Position numbers and translations under genes: made by a program. Shown one piece after another: positions 18,566 through 26,883 of a DNA stretch of 64,000 nt. The stretch covers positions 1,245,001 to 1,309,000 of the forward strand of contig NZ_VISI01000002.1 of the NCBI RefSeq assembly GCF_007827365.1, in the 5' to 3' direction. The DNA is from Olleya sp. Hel_I_94. Lineage in GTDB: Bacteria > Bacteroidota > Bacteroidia > Flavobacteriales > Flavobacteriaceae. The stretch's first letter is position 1, and each line of letters begins with the position of its first letter. The notes below the pieces were generated by a model. It saw only the letters and a list, made by a program, of their open reading frames with translations. It did no database searches and was not told where the DNA came from.

Positions 18566-19444
18566 CTATTCGTTATTTAATTGCTCTCTGTATAAATGCA
18601 GATTAGCTTTGGTTTTGTCATCCAAATCTGGCTCTTTTATGTCTGAATATTGTTTTAAAGTGTCATACAAAATTTGAGCTACAATTAATCGTGCTGTTGG
18701 TTTATCGTCTGCTGGAATGTTGTACCATGGTGCGTTATCCTTGCTTGTTCTGTTTATTGCATCCTGATAACAGTCCATGTATTTGTCCCATAACTTACGC
18801 TCTTTTAAGTCGCCTGCTGAGAATTTCCAGTTTTTTTCTTGCTTGTCCAAACGACGTAATAATCTGTTACGTTGTTCGTCTTTTGACAAATTCATGAAAA
18901 ATTTAAAAATTATTGTACCGTTTTGTGTCAGGTGTTTTTCAAAGTTATTGATTTGATCAAAACGCTGGTCCCAAAAGACATCGTTTACATCGTCAATACT
19001 GTTTACAAATGGTAGTTTTTCGTTTAAAATATACTCTGGATGTACACGTGTTACCAAAACGTTTTCATAGTGTGTGCGATTGTGGACTCCAAATTTACCT
19101 CGAGCTGGTAATTTTATATAGTGTCTCCAAAGATAATCGTGTTTAAGCTCTAATTCTGTTGGTACTTTAAAGCTCATAACCTCAACACCTCTTGCATTAA
19201 AATCTTTAAAAACTTCGCGTATTAAACTGTCTTTTCCTGAGGTATCCATACCTTGTAAACATACTAAAACCGAGTATTTACCGTGTGCATACATGGTGTC
19301 TTGTAGCTTACCTAATTGGCGTCTTACTTTGCGCAAAGCGTCCTCTGTGGTATCCTTGTCTGCTTTTAAATCTAGCTTACTTGGTAGGTCGCTTAGCTTT
19401 ATTTTTGAAGTGATTTTATGGTCGTTAATATTGATGTCTTTCAT
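18566..19444 (-). CDS. ppk2: PPK2 family polyphosphate kinase
   Basis: A soluble enzyme of 292 residues that transfers phosphate between polyphosphate and nucleotides. The Walker A-like loop is GMDTSGKD at residues 65-72, with the rest of the family pattern: FKVPTELELKHDYLWRHY, the LPARGKFGVHNRTHYENVLVTRV lid region and WYNIPADDK near the end. The length fits single-domain PPK2 proteins. Whether the preferred acceptor is AMP, ADP or GDP cannot be decided from these motifs. The start lies 6 bp after the stop of the response-regulator gene, so the two are almost certainly co-transcribed. This suggests nucleotide or polyphosphate balance is controlled with the upstream membrane genes. Confidence 0.92.
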   Translation of the reverse strand: MKDININDHKITSKIKLSDLPSKLDLKADKDTTEDALRKVRRQLGKLQDTMYAHGKYSVLVCLQGMDTSGKDSLIREVFKDFNARGVEVMSFKVPTELELKHDYLWRHYIKLPARGKFGVHNRTHYENVLVTRVHPEYILNEKLPFVNSIDDVNDVFWDQRFDQINNFEKHLTQNGTIIFKFFMNLSKDEQRNRLLRRLDKQEKNWKFSAGDLKERKLWDKYMDCYQDAINRTSKDNAPWYNIPADDKPTARLIVAQILYDTLKQYSDIKEPDLDDKTKANLHLYREQLNNE

Positions 19445-19450
19445 GTTATT

Positions 19451-20614
19451 TTATTTACTTGCAAAAAGTTTTACATCTTGCTCACTAACTTCTGTACCTC
19501 CTAAAATTATTAATCTTTCGACTACGTTACGAAGCTCTCTAATGTTTCCTGTCCAATCATATTCTTTTAATAAATTGATTGCTTTTTTAGAAAATGTCTT
19601 ATTGGCTGTGCCTTGCTCTTCGGCAATTTTAGCTGAAAAATGATTTATTAATAATGGTATGTCATCACGTCTGTCATTTAATGCTGGTACTTTAACTAAA
19701 ATTACTGCTAATCTGTGATATAAATCTTCACGGAATTTTCCGTCTTCGATTTCCTTTTTTAGATCTTTATTTGTTGCTGCTACGATGCGCACATCTACTT
19801 TTATATCTTTATCACTACCTACACGTTGTATGCGACTTTCCTGCAAAGCACGTAATACTTTGGCTTGTGCAGATAGGCTCATGTCACCAATCTCGTCTAA
19901 AAAAATAGTTCCACCATTGGCTGCTTCAAATTTACCTGCTCTGTCTTTGGCTGCACTTGTAAAGGCACCTTTGACGTGTCCAAATAATTCGCTTTCTATC
20001 AGCTCGCTTGGTATTGCCGCACAGTTGACCTCTATCATTGGACCTTTAGCACGATCACTTTTTTGGTGTAACCAATGTGCGACTAGCTCTTTACCTGTTC
20101 CGTTTGGACCTGTAATTAAGACTCTAGCATCTGTTGGTGCAACTTTGTCTATAATGTCTTTGATTTGAGAAATAGCGTCGCTATCTCCTATCATTTCATA
20201 TTTTTTGCTGACTTTCTTTTTAAGAATTTTGTTTTCAATAACTAACTCTTTTCTGTCTAAAGCATGTCTTACTGTATTTAGTAAACGATTTAAATCTGGT
20301 GGCTTGGATATGTAATCAAATGCACCTAAACGCATTGTATTTACTGCTGTATCTAAATCTCCATGTCCAGAAATCATGACCATTGGTATTTCTGGCTTTA
20401 TTTTTTTGACAGCCTCTAATACCTCAACACCATCCATTTTAGGCATTTTAATATCACATAGGATTAAATCGTAATCGTTTTTTCTAATTTTATCGATTCC
20501 TACTAATCCGTCTTCAGCTTCTTCTAGCTCATATTTATCATTTTCCTCTGACAGGATTTTGACCAATACTCTTCTAATTGCTGCTTCATCCTCTATTACT
20601 AAAATTTTTGGCAT
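19451..20614 (-). CDS. Sigma-54-type response regulator lacking a DNA-binding domain
   Basis: A protein of 387 residues. An N-terminal receiver has D9/E10, the phospho-acceptor D54 in ILCDIKMPKMDG and K104 in YISKPPD. The central AAA+ domain has Walker A GPNGTGKE (169-176), GAFTSA (216-221, in place of the canonical GAFTGA sigma-54 contact loop) and Walker B TIFLDEIG. The arginine-finger region follows (RIVAATNKDL, FREDLYHRLAVI). The protein ends about 20 residues after the AAA+ lid (NIRELRNVVERLIIL), so the usual Fis-type HTH is absent. Such regulators can activate sigma-54 promoters without a specific enhancer. The start overlaps the stop of the outer-membrane gene as TAATG, indicating translational coupling. 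Confidence 0.9.
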   Translation of the reverse strand: MPKILVIEDEAAIRRVLVKILSEENDKYELEEAEDGLVGIDKIRKNDYDLILCDIKMPKMDGVEVLEAVKKIKPEIPMVMISGHGDLDTAVNTMRLGAFDYISKPPDLNRLLNTVRHALDRKELVIENKILKKKVSKKYEMIGDSDAISQIKDIIDKVAPTDARVLITGPNGTGKELVAHWLHQKSDRAKGPMIEVNCAAIPSELIESELFGHVKGAFTSAAKDRAGKFEAANGGTIFLDEIGDMSLSAQAKVLRALQESRIQRVGSDKDIKVDVRIVAATNKDLKKEIEDGKFREDLYHRLAVILVKVPALNDRRDDIPLLINHFSAKIAEEQGTANKTFSKKAINLLKEYDWTGNIRELRNVVERLIILGGTEVSEQDVKLFASK

Positions 20615-21498
20615 TATATTTTAAATTTAATTCCTGTTCTTAAATAAAACGCGTTTACGTTGTCTAACTTAAATACGTCTTCTCTATTTTCGTCTCTTAT
20701 TCTGTTACTCATACTTAAAGTATAACCTACGTATGAGTACCATACTAAATTGTCTGTAAAACAATACTCGTAACCCAAACCTGCCAATATTACTGATAAA
20801 GACACACTGTCTGCTTCCTTACCATCAATGGTAAATACTTCTTGTGTGTTGGCAAAATAACCATCAATTCCGACAAAGGTTTGTACGATGTTTTTTTCGT
20901 TAAAAAAGTACTTCACATTTGTTTTAGGCACTCCTAAGTTATAAGACCAGTTTTCATTTAAACGTCTAAAATAACTTACAAAAGGTAGTGGTAATGGTAT
21001 ACCTGTTGTACTATTATATGTCAGTCCTAATACTAATCTATATGGTTTTTTTATGTTTTGGTCTTTTATCTTATCGTTTATAGCATATACACCTCCATTT
21101 AAAAACATATCATCACCTGTGATTTTATGTCTAAGTGTAGATGCTATTCTTGGTGTAATCTTAGCACCTAATCGCCAATTTTCTGAGAGTTTAAATGTGT
21201 AACCTAAATTAAAATCTATGATATGTAATCGTCTTAAATTAGAGGTTGGAAAAGGGTAATCGTCCTCTAAATCTAGGGTCAACCTACTATATTCTGCACC
21301 AACAATTAAATAACAGTCTTCACTTGTTTTGATAGGATAATTTAATAACCCTCTAAATCTATCAAAACTATCTTCAGAATTACTTTTGGGCACATAAGAA
21401 TACTCTAACCTAGCTAAATCTGTTAATTGTGCATGGGCTACATTTACACCACATAGTAGCGTTAATGTTAGTAAAATGGTTCCAAAATGTAATTTCAT
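20614..21498 (-). CDS. Predicted outer-membrane beta-barrel protein (DUF6268-like)
   Basis: A 294-residue protein with signal peptide MKLHFGTILLTLTLLCGVNVAHAQ. The mature part is made of alternating hydrophobic/polar strands ending in aromatic residues. The C-terminal strand is NAFYLRTGIKFKI, typical of outer-membrane barrels. The segments TDLARLEYSYVPKSNSED and LGLTYNSTTGIPLPLPFVSYFR resemble DUF6268 proteins; the family assignment is from memory. It lies between an MscS channel gene (30 bp) and the response regulator (1-bp overlap). A role in envelope sensing or transport tied to the PPK2 regulator unit is inference only. Confidence 0.7.
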   Translation of the reverse strand: MKLHFGTILLTLTLLCGVNVAHAQLTDLARLEYSYVPKSNSEDSFDRFRGLLNYPIKTSEDCYLIVGAEYSRLTLDLEDDYPFPTSNLRRLHIIDFNLGYTFKLSENWRLGAKITPRIASTLRHKITGDDMFLNGGVYAINDKIKDQNIKKPYRLVLGLTYNSTTGIPLPLPFVSYFRRLNENWSYNLGVPKTNVKYFFNEKNIVQTFVGIDGYFANTQEVFTIDGKEADSVSLSVILAGLGYEYCFTDNLVWYSYVGYTLSMSNRIRDENREDVFKLDNVNAFYLRTGIKFKI

Positions 21499-21528
21499 AT
21501 AATCTATAATTATTTAATTTCTATATTT

Positions 21529-22458
21529 TTATTTGCTATCCTTTATAATGTGAATATCGCGTTGAGGGAATGGTATGGTAATATTATTTTCTCTAAACAA
21601 TCTATCTATTTCAAAACGGATTTCACTTTTAGGTATTCTTGCATTAAAGCTGTCATCTATAGTAAACGTTACCCTAAAATTTAAAGCACTATCCCCAAAG
21701 TCTGTAAAAGTAACAGCAGGTTCTGGAAATTTAAAAACATTTGGGATAGACGTTGCTGCCTCTAATAATAATTTTTTAACTAATTGTACATCACTTCCAT
21801 AGGCAACACCTACATCAACACCTTCTCTTGTACTTGTTCCGTTTTGAGTCCAATTATAAAGGCTGTTAGTAAGGTATAAATGATTAGGAATAATTAGTAC
21901 TTTATCGTCTATGGTTACAGCTCTAGTTGTACGCAACTTAATCTCTTCCACGCGACCCACTTTACCATCAATTTCCATAATATCTCCAACGTGAACCGAT
22001 TGATCAACTAATATAAAAATTCCAGAAATTATATCCTGAAACAACGTTTGAAGCGCTAAACCTACACCAATTAAAAGTGCTGCAGAAGCTGCAAAAATGG
22101 CTGTTACATCTATATTTATTGAATCTAATATTATAAGAAATACTACTATGTATATAAACCAACGTGCAAATGAAAATACAGTAGTAAATTTTGCTTTATC
22201 ATCATCAGGCATGTGACGCGTAACTACTTTTCTAATAAATCGTAATACTATAGTTGTTAGTATTAAAACTAATATAATAAGTAATATATACTTAACTTTA
22301 ATTACGCTAGTAGTCAAACCCTTATCATCAGTAAAGGTGTAAATTTTATAGTTTAATAGTTCTATAAATTTTTCCCAAATAGAACTTTCAGTAATCACAT
22401 CACTTACTTTTTCTACTTCTTTTTCAATTTTATCTGCTACTTTAATTTCTTGAATCAT
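21529..22458 (-). CDS. MscS-type small-conductance mechanosensitive channel
   Basis: An inner-membrane protein of 309 residues with hydrophobic segments at about 51-71, 92-112 and 116-150. The third carries the Gly/Ala-rich pore-lining pattern (ASAALLIGVGLALQTLFQDIISG), followed by the conserved MscS beta domain (VHVGDIMEIDGKVGRVEEI, LIIPNHLYLTNSLYNWT). It releases solutes on hypo-osmotic shock. The stop is 8 bp after the permease stop on the same strand and the barrel gene begins 30 bp later, so it fits inside a longer envelope-stress transcription unit. Confidence 0.9.
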   Translation of the reverse strand: MIQEIKVADKIEKEVEKVSDVITESSIWEKFIELLNYKIYTFTDDKGLTTSVIKVKYILLIILVLILTTIVLRFIRKVVTRHMPDDDKAKFTTVFSFARWFIYIVVFLIILDSINIDVTAIFAASAALLIGVGLALQTLFQDIISGIFILVDQSVHVGDIMEIDGKVGRVEEIKLRTTRAVTIDDKVLIIPNHLYLTNSLYNWTQNGTSTREGVDVGVAYGSDVQLVKKLLLEAATSIPNVFKFPEPAVTFTDFGDSALNFRVTFTIDDSFNARIPKSEIRFEIDRLFRENNITIPFPQRDIHIIKDSK

Positions 22459-22466
22459 TGTAAAAA

Positions 22467-23780
22467 TTAATATCTAATCCACTTAATCAACTCTTTATAA
22501 GTTGGTTTTTTACCATACATTAATATACCTACTCTGTAAATTTTTGCTGCAAACCATACCGTAAACATAAAAGTACCAACCAATAGTAATAACGATACTA
22601 CTTGTTGCCAAATTGGCACACCAAACGGAATACGCATTAACATCACTACAGGTGAAGTAAACGGTATAAACGAAAATATAGTACTTACCGTACCATGTGG
22701 ATCCTCTATTACGGTAAACATACCAACGTAAACTGCTAATATTAATGGCATTAAAATAGGTAACATAAATTGTTGCGTATCTGTTTCGTTATCTACTGCT
22801 GCGCCAATTGCTGCGTATAAAGAACTATACAATAAATAGCCACTTATAAAAAACAATAAAAATGCAATTACCAAATTAGCAAGTGGTAAGTTATAAAATG
22901 CTGTAAATAAACTTTGTACTTTCATGCTTGCATCTGGATTAGCCATTGCTTGACGCATAATTTCTTGCTGTGGTGTTTGCGCCTGCGCAAAGTCAATTCC
23001 AAAAATAGCAGAGACTACTGTTAGTAAGACACCTCCTAAAATAATCCATATAATAAACTGAGTCACTCCTGCTAGAGATGTCCCAATTATCTTACCTAAC
23101 ATTAATTGCACTGGCTTTACAGAAGAAATGATAACTTCTATAATACGACTTGTCTTTTCTTCGATAACACTACGCATGATCATATTACCATAAATAATGA
23201 TAAACATAAAAAGCAAATAACCTGCTGCACCACCAAATGCAAGCTTAACTACACTGTCAATTTTAGATGACTTAACACCAGAAAAATTTTCTTGTGCAAT
23301 GTTAATCTTTATTTTAGACGCTTTAATCATCTCTATATCGACACCTTGACTTGCCATATTAAGATTGGTTAGCTCCTTTTCTATTTTATTTTCTAATGAA
23401 GAAATTACAGATAAGGATGGTGATTCTTCTGAATAAAATTGCACACTAGTAGCTGCATTTTCAAAATTTTCTAATTTATTTATATGAAGCAAGCCATAAT
23501 CACCTTTTTCTTCTACTATAGTTTTTGCATTATCTAAACTTAAACCTGTCAGGAGGTTATATTTTGTATTATCTGTATCTTTAAAAACCTCAGTCAACAT
23601 TCCGGAATCATCCAATACCGAAATGACACGTTGTTTATTGTTATTCATCTGAGATAAATACACAACGACGGTTATTAAAGCTATAAATATTAACGGACTT
23701 AAGACCGTCATTATTAAAAACGATTTGTTTCTAACCTTGGTTAAATACTCGCGTTGTATAATAAGTGGAAGATGGTTCAT
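22467..23780 (-). CDS. ABC-2 type transporter permease (NatB-like)
   Basis: A 437-residue inner-membrane permease. One N-terminal helix (about 20-42) is followed by a large extracytoplasmic domain (about 43-180) and a cluster of five or six helices from about residue 185. The motif MRSVIEEKTSRIIEVIISSVKPVQLMLGK is typical of NatB/YhaP-type ABC-2 exporters. It starts 2 bp after the ATP-binding subunit gene, forming a standard ATPase-permease pair. Sodium or drug export is the usual family suggestion, but the substrate cannot be read here. Confidence 0.88.
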   Translation of the reverse strand: MNHLPLIIQREYLTKVRNKSFLIMTVLSPLIFIALITVVVYLSQMNNNKQRVISVLDDSGMLTEVFKDTDNTKYNLLTGLSLDNAKTIVEEKGDYGLLHINKLENFENAATSVQFYSEESPSLSVISSLENKIEKELTNLNMASQGVDIEMIKASKIKINIAQENFSGVKSSKIDSVVKLAFGGAAGYLLFMFIIIYGNMIMRSVIEEKTSRIIEVIISSVKPVQLMLGKIIGTSLAGVTQFIIWIILGGVLLTVVSAIFGIDFAQAQTPQQEIMRQAMANPDASMKVQSLFTAFYNLPLANLVIAFLLFFISGYLLYSSLYAAIGAAVDNETDTQQFMLPILMPLILAVYVGMFTVIEDPHGTVSTIFSFIPFTSPVVMLMRIPFGVPIWQQVVSLLLLVGTFMFTVWFAAKIYRVGILMYGKKPTYKELIKWIRY

Positions 23781-23782
23781 GG

Positions 23783-24706
23783 TTAGTTATTCTTTACTGT
23801 TTGAATAAAAATATCGTTGGCACTTGGAATAACTTCTACAAAGTGAGAAATCTGTCCTTTACTAGTCAGGTAGCTTAATAGGTCATTAGCCGACTCGTTA
23901 TTAGATAACTTAATATTAAGTTTTAAGTCGTTTTCTAATGTTTTAAATTCGGCTGGTGTCACACTAAATTTACTTGCTAACTCTTGTTCTAAATTATCAT
24001 TATTTGGATTTATACCAATTTGAAAAGTATTGCTTTTATATTGGCGTTTTATATCCATTAGGTTACCATCTAATACTTTGTTAGATTTATGTATTAAGGC
24101 TATTTGGTCACACAACTCCTCTACCGATTCCATACGATGTGTAGAAAAAATTACGGTTGCACCTTCATCTCTTAGTCTTAAAATCTCATCTTTTATTAAA
24201 TTTGCATTAATTGGATCAAACCCAGAAAAGGGCTCGTCAAAAATCAATAATTTGGGTTCATGCAGGACAGTAACCACAAACTGAATTTTTTGTGCCATAC
24301 CTTTAGACAATTCCTGTATTTTTTTATTCCACCAGTCTCCAATCTCTAAGCGTTCAAACCACATTTTAAGGCGTTTTTTAGCTTCTGCTTTTTGCATACC
24401 TTTTAATTGTGCTAAGTACAAAGCTTGCTCGCCAACTTTCATGGATTTATATAATCCACGCTCTTCCGGTAAATAGCCAATATCTTTTACGTGGTGATTT
24501 TTTAAAGCTTCTCCATCCAACAAAACATGTCCAGAATCTGGCATTGTTATTTGGTTAATGACTCTAATTAAAGTTGTTTTTCCTGCTCCATTTGGACCAA
24601 GCAAACCAAAAATACTACCCTTTGGAACAGTAATAGACACATTATTTAGTGCTGTAAAGTCTCCAAATTTTTTAGATACTTGGTGCACCTCTAAAAGGTT
24701 ATTCAT
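23783..24706 (-). CDS. ABC transporter ATP-binding protein (NatA-like)
   Basis: A 307-residue ATPase subunit. Walker A is GPNGAGKT at about 36-43, the signature LSKGMAQKIQ, Walker B KLLIFDEPFSGFD and the H-loop STHRME. A C-terminal extension of about 80 residues is typical of NatA/CcmA-type exporters. It forms a pair with the permease gene that follows after 2 bp. It is the first gene of a run of six closely spaced minus-strand genes (ATPase, permease, MscS, barrel, response regulator, PPK2). A weak -7-like element (TATATTTA) lies about 50 bp upstream. Confidence 0.92.
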   Translation of the reverse strand: MNNLLEVHQVSKKFGDFTALNNVSITVPKGSIFGLLGPNGAGKTTLIRVINQITMPDSGHVLLDGEALKNHHVKDIGYLPEERGLYKSMKVGEQALYLAQLKGMQKAEAKKRLKMWFERLEIGDWWNKKIQELSKGMAQKIQFVVTVLHEPKLLIFDEPFSGFDPINANLIKDEILRLRDEGATVIFSTHRMESVEELCDQIALIHKSNKVLDGNLMDIKRQYKSNTFQIGINPNNDNLEQELASKFSVTPAEFKTLENDLKLNIKLSNNESANDLLSYLTSKGQISHFVEVIPSANDIFIQTVKNN

Positions 24707-24830
24707 CGTTATTTTTTAAGATTGATTAGTTAAGCTAACACTAGCTTTAGTTGTAAATATAGAAAATGTTAAAATAGTAACATTACTAATTTAGGTGTTT
24801 TTAACTTAAAGGAAGAAATATCTTTTTATA

Positions 24831-24916
24831 TAAAACAAAACCCACCCTCTAAATAAATAAAGGATGGGAAAAAATTGCTATGAAAAAGAAAAATTATCAC
24901 TAGCTAGGCTAGCGAT
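24831..24916 (-). ncRNA. Predicted ~85-nt small RNA between dnaJ and the ABC transporter genes
   Basis: On the minus strand a TATATTTG -7 element (24921-24928) is followed about 5 nt later by a 9-bp hairpin, ATCGCTAGC-CTA-GCTAGTGAT (24896-24916, one G-T pair). A U-rich unpaired stretch comes next. A terminator hairpin CCCATCCTTT / AGAGGGTGGG (24841-24868) with tail TTTTGTTTT ends the unit. The dnaJ terminator lies upstream at 24985-25009, so this is a separate unit. No ORF longer than a few codons is present. The arrangement of promoter, 5' hairpin, open middle and terminator is that of a trans-acting small RNA. No known family is assigned. Confidence 0.6.
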
Positions 24917-24920
24917 AAAC

Positions 24921-24928
24921 CAAATATA
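24921..24928 (-). promoter_or_regulatory. -7 element TATATTTG of the predicted small RNA
   Basis: This is an exact TAnnTTTG match on the minus strand, positioned so that transcription would begin at the first base of the 5' hairpin. A canonical -33 TTG is not evident. Confidence 0.5.
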
Positions 24929-24984
24929 CTATTTTTTATTAAATAAGATGTTAAATGATTTAAATAGTTAAACAAAAAGCAAAA

Positions 24985-25009
24985 AAAAGCTCACAAAATG
25001 TGAGCTTTT
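24985..25009 (-). terminator. Intrinsic terminator of grpE-dnaJ
   Basis: AAAAGCTCACA pairs with TGTGAGCTTTT around a 3-nt loop. On the minus strand it is followed by a run of eight T, 23 bp after the dnaJ stop. Confidence 0.88.
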
Positions 25010-25031
25010 AAAGTTTAGTTTATGCTTTTTG

Positions 25032-26153
25032 TTACGAAAACATGTCTTTTACTTTTTCAAAAAATGACTTATCACTGCGCTCTGGCTTAGGAGAAAAGTG
25101 TTCGTCCTCTTTCATACTTTCAAAAAACTCTTTTTGTTTTTTGTTTAATGTTTTTGGTGTCCATACGTTAACGTGTACTAATAAATCTCCTTTACCGTAA
25201 CCATTAATACTAGGAATACCTTTTCCGCGTAAGCGTAATATTTTACCCGATTGCATACCTGCTTCTATCTTGATACGTACTTTTCCGGTAACTGTGTCAA
25301 TTTCTTTTGAGTTTCCTAGGATTGCATCAGGTAAGCTTACGTATAAATCGTAATGTAAATTATCGCCTTCACGTTGTAAAGACTCATGTGCTTCTTCCTC
25401 TATTGCTACAAGTAAGTCTCCAGACACACCATTACCTGGTGCTTCGTTACCTTTTCCTGATACTTTAAGTTGCATTCCGTCTACTACTCCTGCTGGTATA
25501 TTAACTGGAATAGTTTCTTCTTTAGCAATCATACCTTGTGCATCAGCTTCACTAGGTTTTTTATCTATTGTTTGTCCTGCTCCACTACATGTTGGACATG
25601 GTGCAGCTGTTTGCATACGACCTAAAATTGTGTTTGTAACTCTAGTCACTTGACCAGCTCCATTACACGTATTACACGTTTTATATGTGGTACCTGGTGC
25701 CTGAACTTTACGTTTTACTTTAATTTTCTTTTCAACACCATTAGCAATTTCTTCTAAAGTAAGTTTAAGACGTACACGTAGGTTACTACCTTTAACGCGA
25801 CGTTGTCCTCCACCTCCACCGAAGCCACCTCCAAAACCAGAGAAACCTCCACCTCCAAAGATGTCACCAAATTGGCTAAAAATATCGTCCATGTTCATTC
25901 CGCCACCACTGTAGCCTCCACCACCACCTTCAAATGCTTGGTGTCCAAATTGGTCGTAACGTGCCTTTTTGTTGTCGTCACTTAATACCTCATAGGCTTC
26001 TGCTGCTTCTTTAAATTTAGACTCAGCATCCTTATCATCAGGATTTTTGTCAGGATGAAACTCGATTGCCTTTTTACGGTATGCTTTTTTAATTTCAGCT
26101 TGAGATGCTGATTTATTTATACCTAATATTTCGTAAAAATCTCTTTTAGCCAT
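25032..26153 (-). CDS. dnaJ: Chaperone DnaJ with reduced zinc region
   Basis: The Hsp40 co-chaperone that stimulates DnaK ATPase and delivers unfolded clients. At 373 residues the J domain has HPD at 33-35. A Gly/Phe-rich region covers about 75-117 and two substrate-binding beta domains follow. Only two CxxCxGxG motifs are present (C160/C163 and C186/C189) instead of the usual four, so it can form one zinc site rather than two. The rest of the C-terminal region is normal. It starts 7 bp after grpE, forming a grpE-dnaJ pair. dnaK is not in the window. Confidence 0.95.
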   Translation of the reverse strand: MAKRDFYEILGINKSASQAEIKKAYRKKAIEFHPDKNPDDKDAESKFKEAAEAYEVLSDDNKKARYDQFGHQAFEGGGGGYSGGGMNMDDIFSQFGDIFGGGGFSGFGGGFGGGGGQRRVKGSNLRVRLKLTLEEIANGVEKKIKVKRKVQAPGTTYKTCNTCNGAGQVTRVTNTILGRMQTAAPCPTCSGAGQTIDKKPSEADAQGMIAKEETIPVNIPAGVVDGMQLKVSGKGNEAPGNGVSGDLLVAIEEEAHESLQREGDNLHYDLYVSLPDAILGNSKEIDTVTGKVRIKIEAGMQSGKILRLRGKGIPSINGYGKGDLLVHVNVWTPKTLNKKQKEFFESMKEDEHFSPKPERSDKSFFEKVKDMFS

Positions 26154-26160
26154 ATTTGAT

Positions 26161-26718
26161 TTATTGTCCGATTATTACTTTTGGAAAACGTATAACAGTT
26201 TCGCCTAGTTTATAACCTTTTTCTATAACGTCTACAATCTTACCTTTTAAGTCTTCAGTAGGTGCTGGTATTTGTGTTATCGCTTCATGATGATCTGCAT
26301 TAAACACATCACCTGCTCTAACTTCTAGTTGAGACAATCCTTTTTGTTGTAATGTCTGTAATAATTTGTTGTAAATTAATAGGACACCTTTACGCATTTC
26401 TTCTGCTTCTTTGTCATCGTCGATGTGTAATAAAGCGCGTTCAAAATCATCTAAAATTGGTAACATAGATACCATTACATCCTTACTTGCAGTTTGAAAC
26501 AATTCAATACGCTCTCTAGAGGTACGTTTTTTATAGTTTTCAAACTCGGCAAAAAGACGTAAAAATTTATCTTTTTCTTGTTGTAAATCAGCCTTTAACT
26601 GCTCTTCCACAGATAACTCTTCTGCAACCTCTTCTTGTGTTGTTGCTTGTTCTGCTTGATTTGAAGTAGAATTAATTTCTTCTTCTATGTTTGTTTCGTT
26701 GTTGCTTTTCTTGCTCAT
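26161..26718 (-). CDS. grpE: Nucleotide exchange factor GrpE
   Basis: Releases ADP from DnaK. The start is placed at the ATG at 26718 ([14 protein letters not shown]), giving 185 residues with the normal acidic N-terminus. The frame stays open to an ATG at 26829, but that would read through the promoter and add a hydrophobic stretch foreign to GrpE. The long dimerisation helix ([31 protein letters not shown]) leads to the beta-wing domain, ending [21 protein letters not shown]. It forms an operon with dnaJ. Confidence 0.93.
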   Translation of the reverse strand: MSKKSNNETNIEEEINSTSNQAEQATTQEEVAEELSVEEQLKADLQQEKDKFLRLFAEFENYKKRTSRERIELFQTASKDVMVSMLPILDDFERALLHIDDDKEAEEMRKGVLLIYNKLLQTLQQKGLSQLEVRAGDVFNADHHEAITQIPAPTEDLKGKIVDVIEKGYKLGETVIRFPKVIIGQ

Positions 26719-26753
26719 TATTGTACTTAATTTAAAATACTGTAATTGGGATG

Positions 26754-26789
26754 GCAAAAGTACTGCCATTACTATTAAAAATGTCAAAA
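26754..26789 (-). promoter_or_regulatory. Promoter region of grpE-dnaJ (two overlapping readings)
   Basis: On the minus strand TACTTTTG (26755-26762) matches TAnnTTTG, and a TTTTG at 26785-26789 lies 22 bp upstream as a possible -33 element. The same bases also fit a sigma-54 box: TGGCA, N6, TTGC with GG at 26666+100/101 (that is 26766-26767), N10, and GC at 26754-26755. The vegetative reading is favoured for a chaperone operon, but both are possible. Confidence 0.45.
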
Positions 26790-26842
26790 TGTCATTGTTT
26801 TTTTTAATAAACAAATAATTAGTTTCCATGGAAGATTATTTA

Positions 26843-26850
26843 TATATTTG
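26843..26850 (+). promoter_or_regulatory. -7 element TATATTTG for the yceI-like gene
   Basis: This is an exact TAnnTTTG match ending 33 bp before the ATG at 26884. It overlaps the TTG at 26848, which shows that the longer in-frame ORF is not the true protein start. Confidence 0.5.
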
Positions 26851-26883
26851 CGCTTTAAATCACTAAAACTAAAATTTTATATC

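Noticed and set aside
26719..26829. N-terminal extension of GrpE
   Set aside because: It contains a hydrophobic stretch not found in GrpE and runs through the promoter; the acidic MSKKSNNE start at 26718 is standard.
26848..26883. TTG-initiated extension of the YceI-like protein
   Set aside because: The TTG lies inside the TATATTTG promoter element, and the extension would spoil the lipoprotein signal that begins at 26884.
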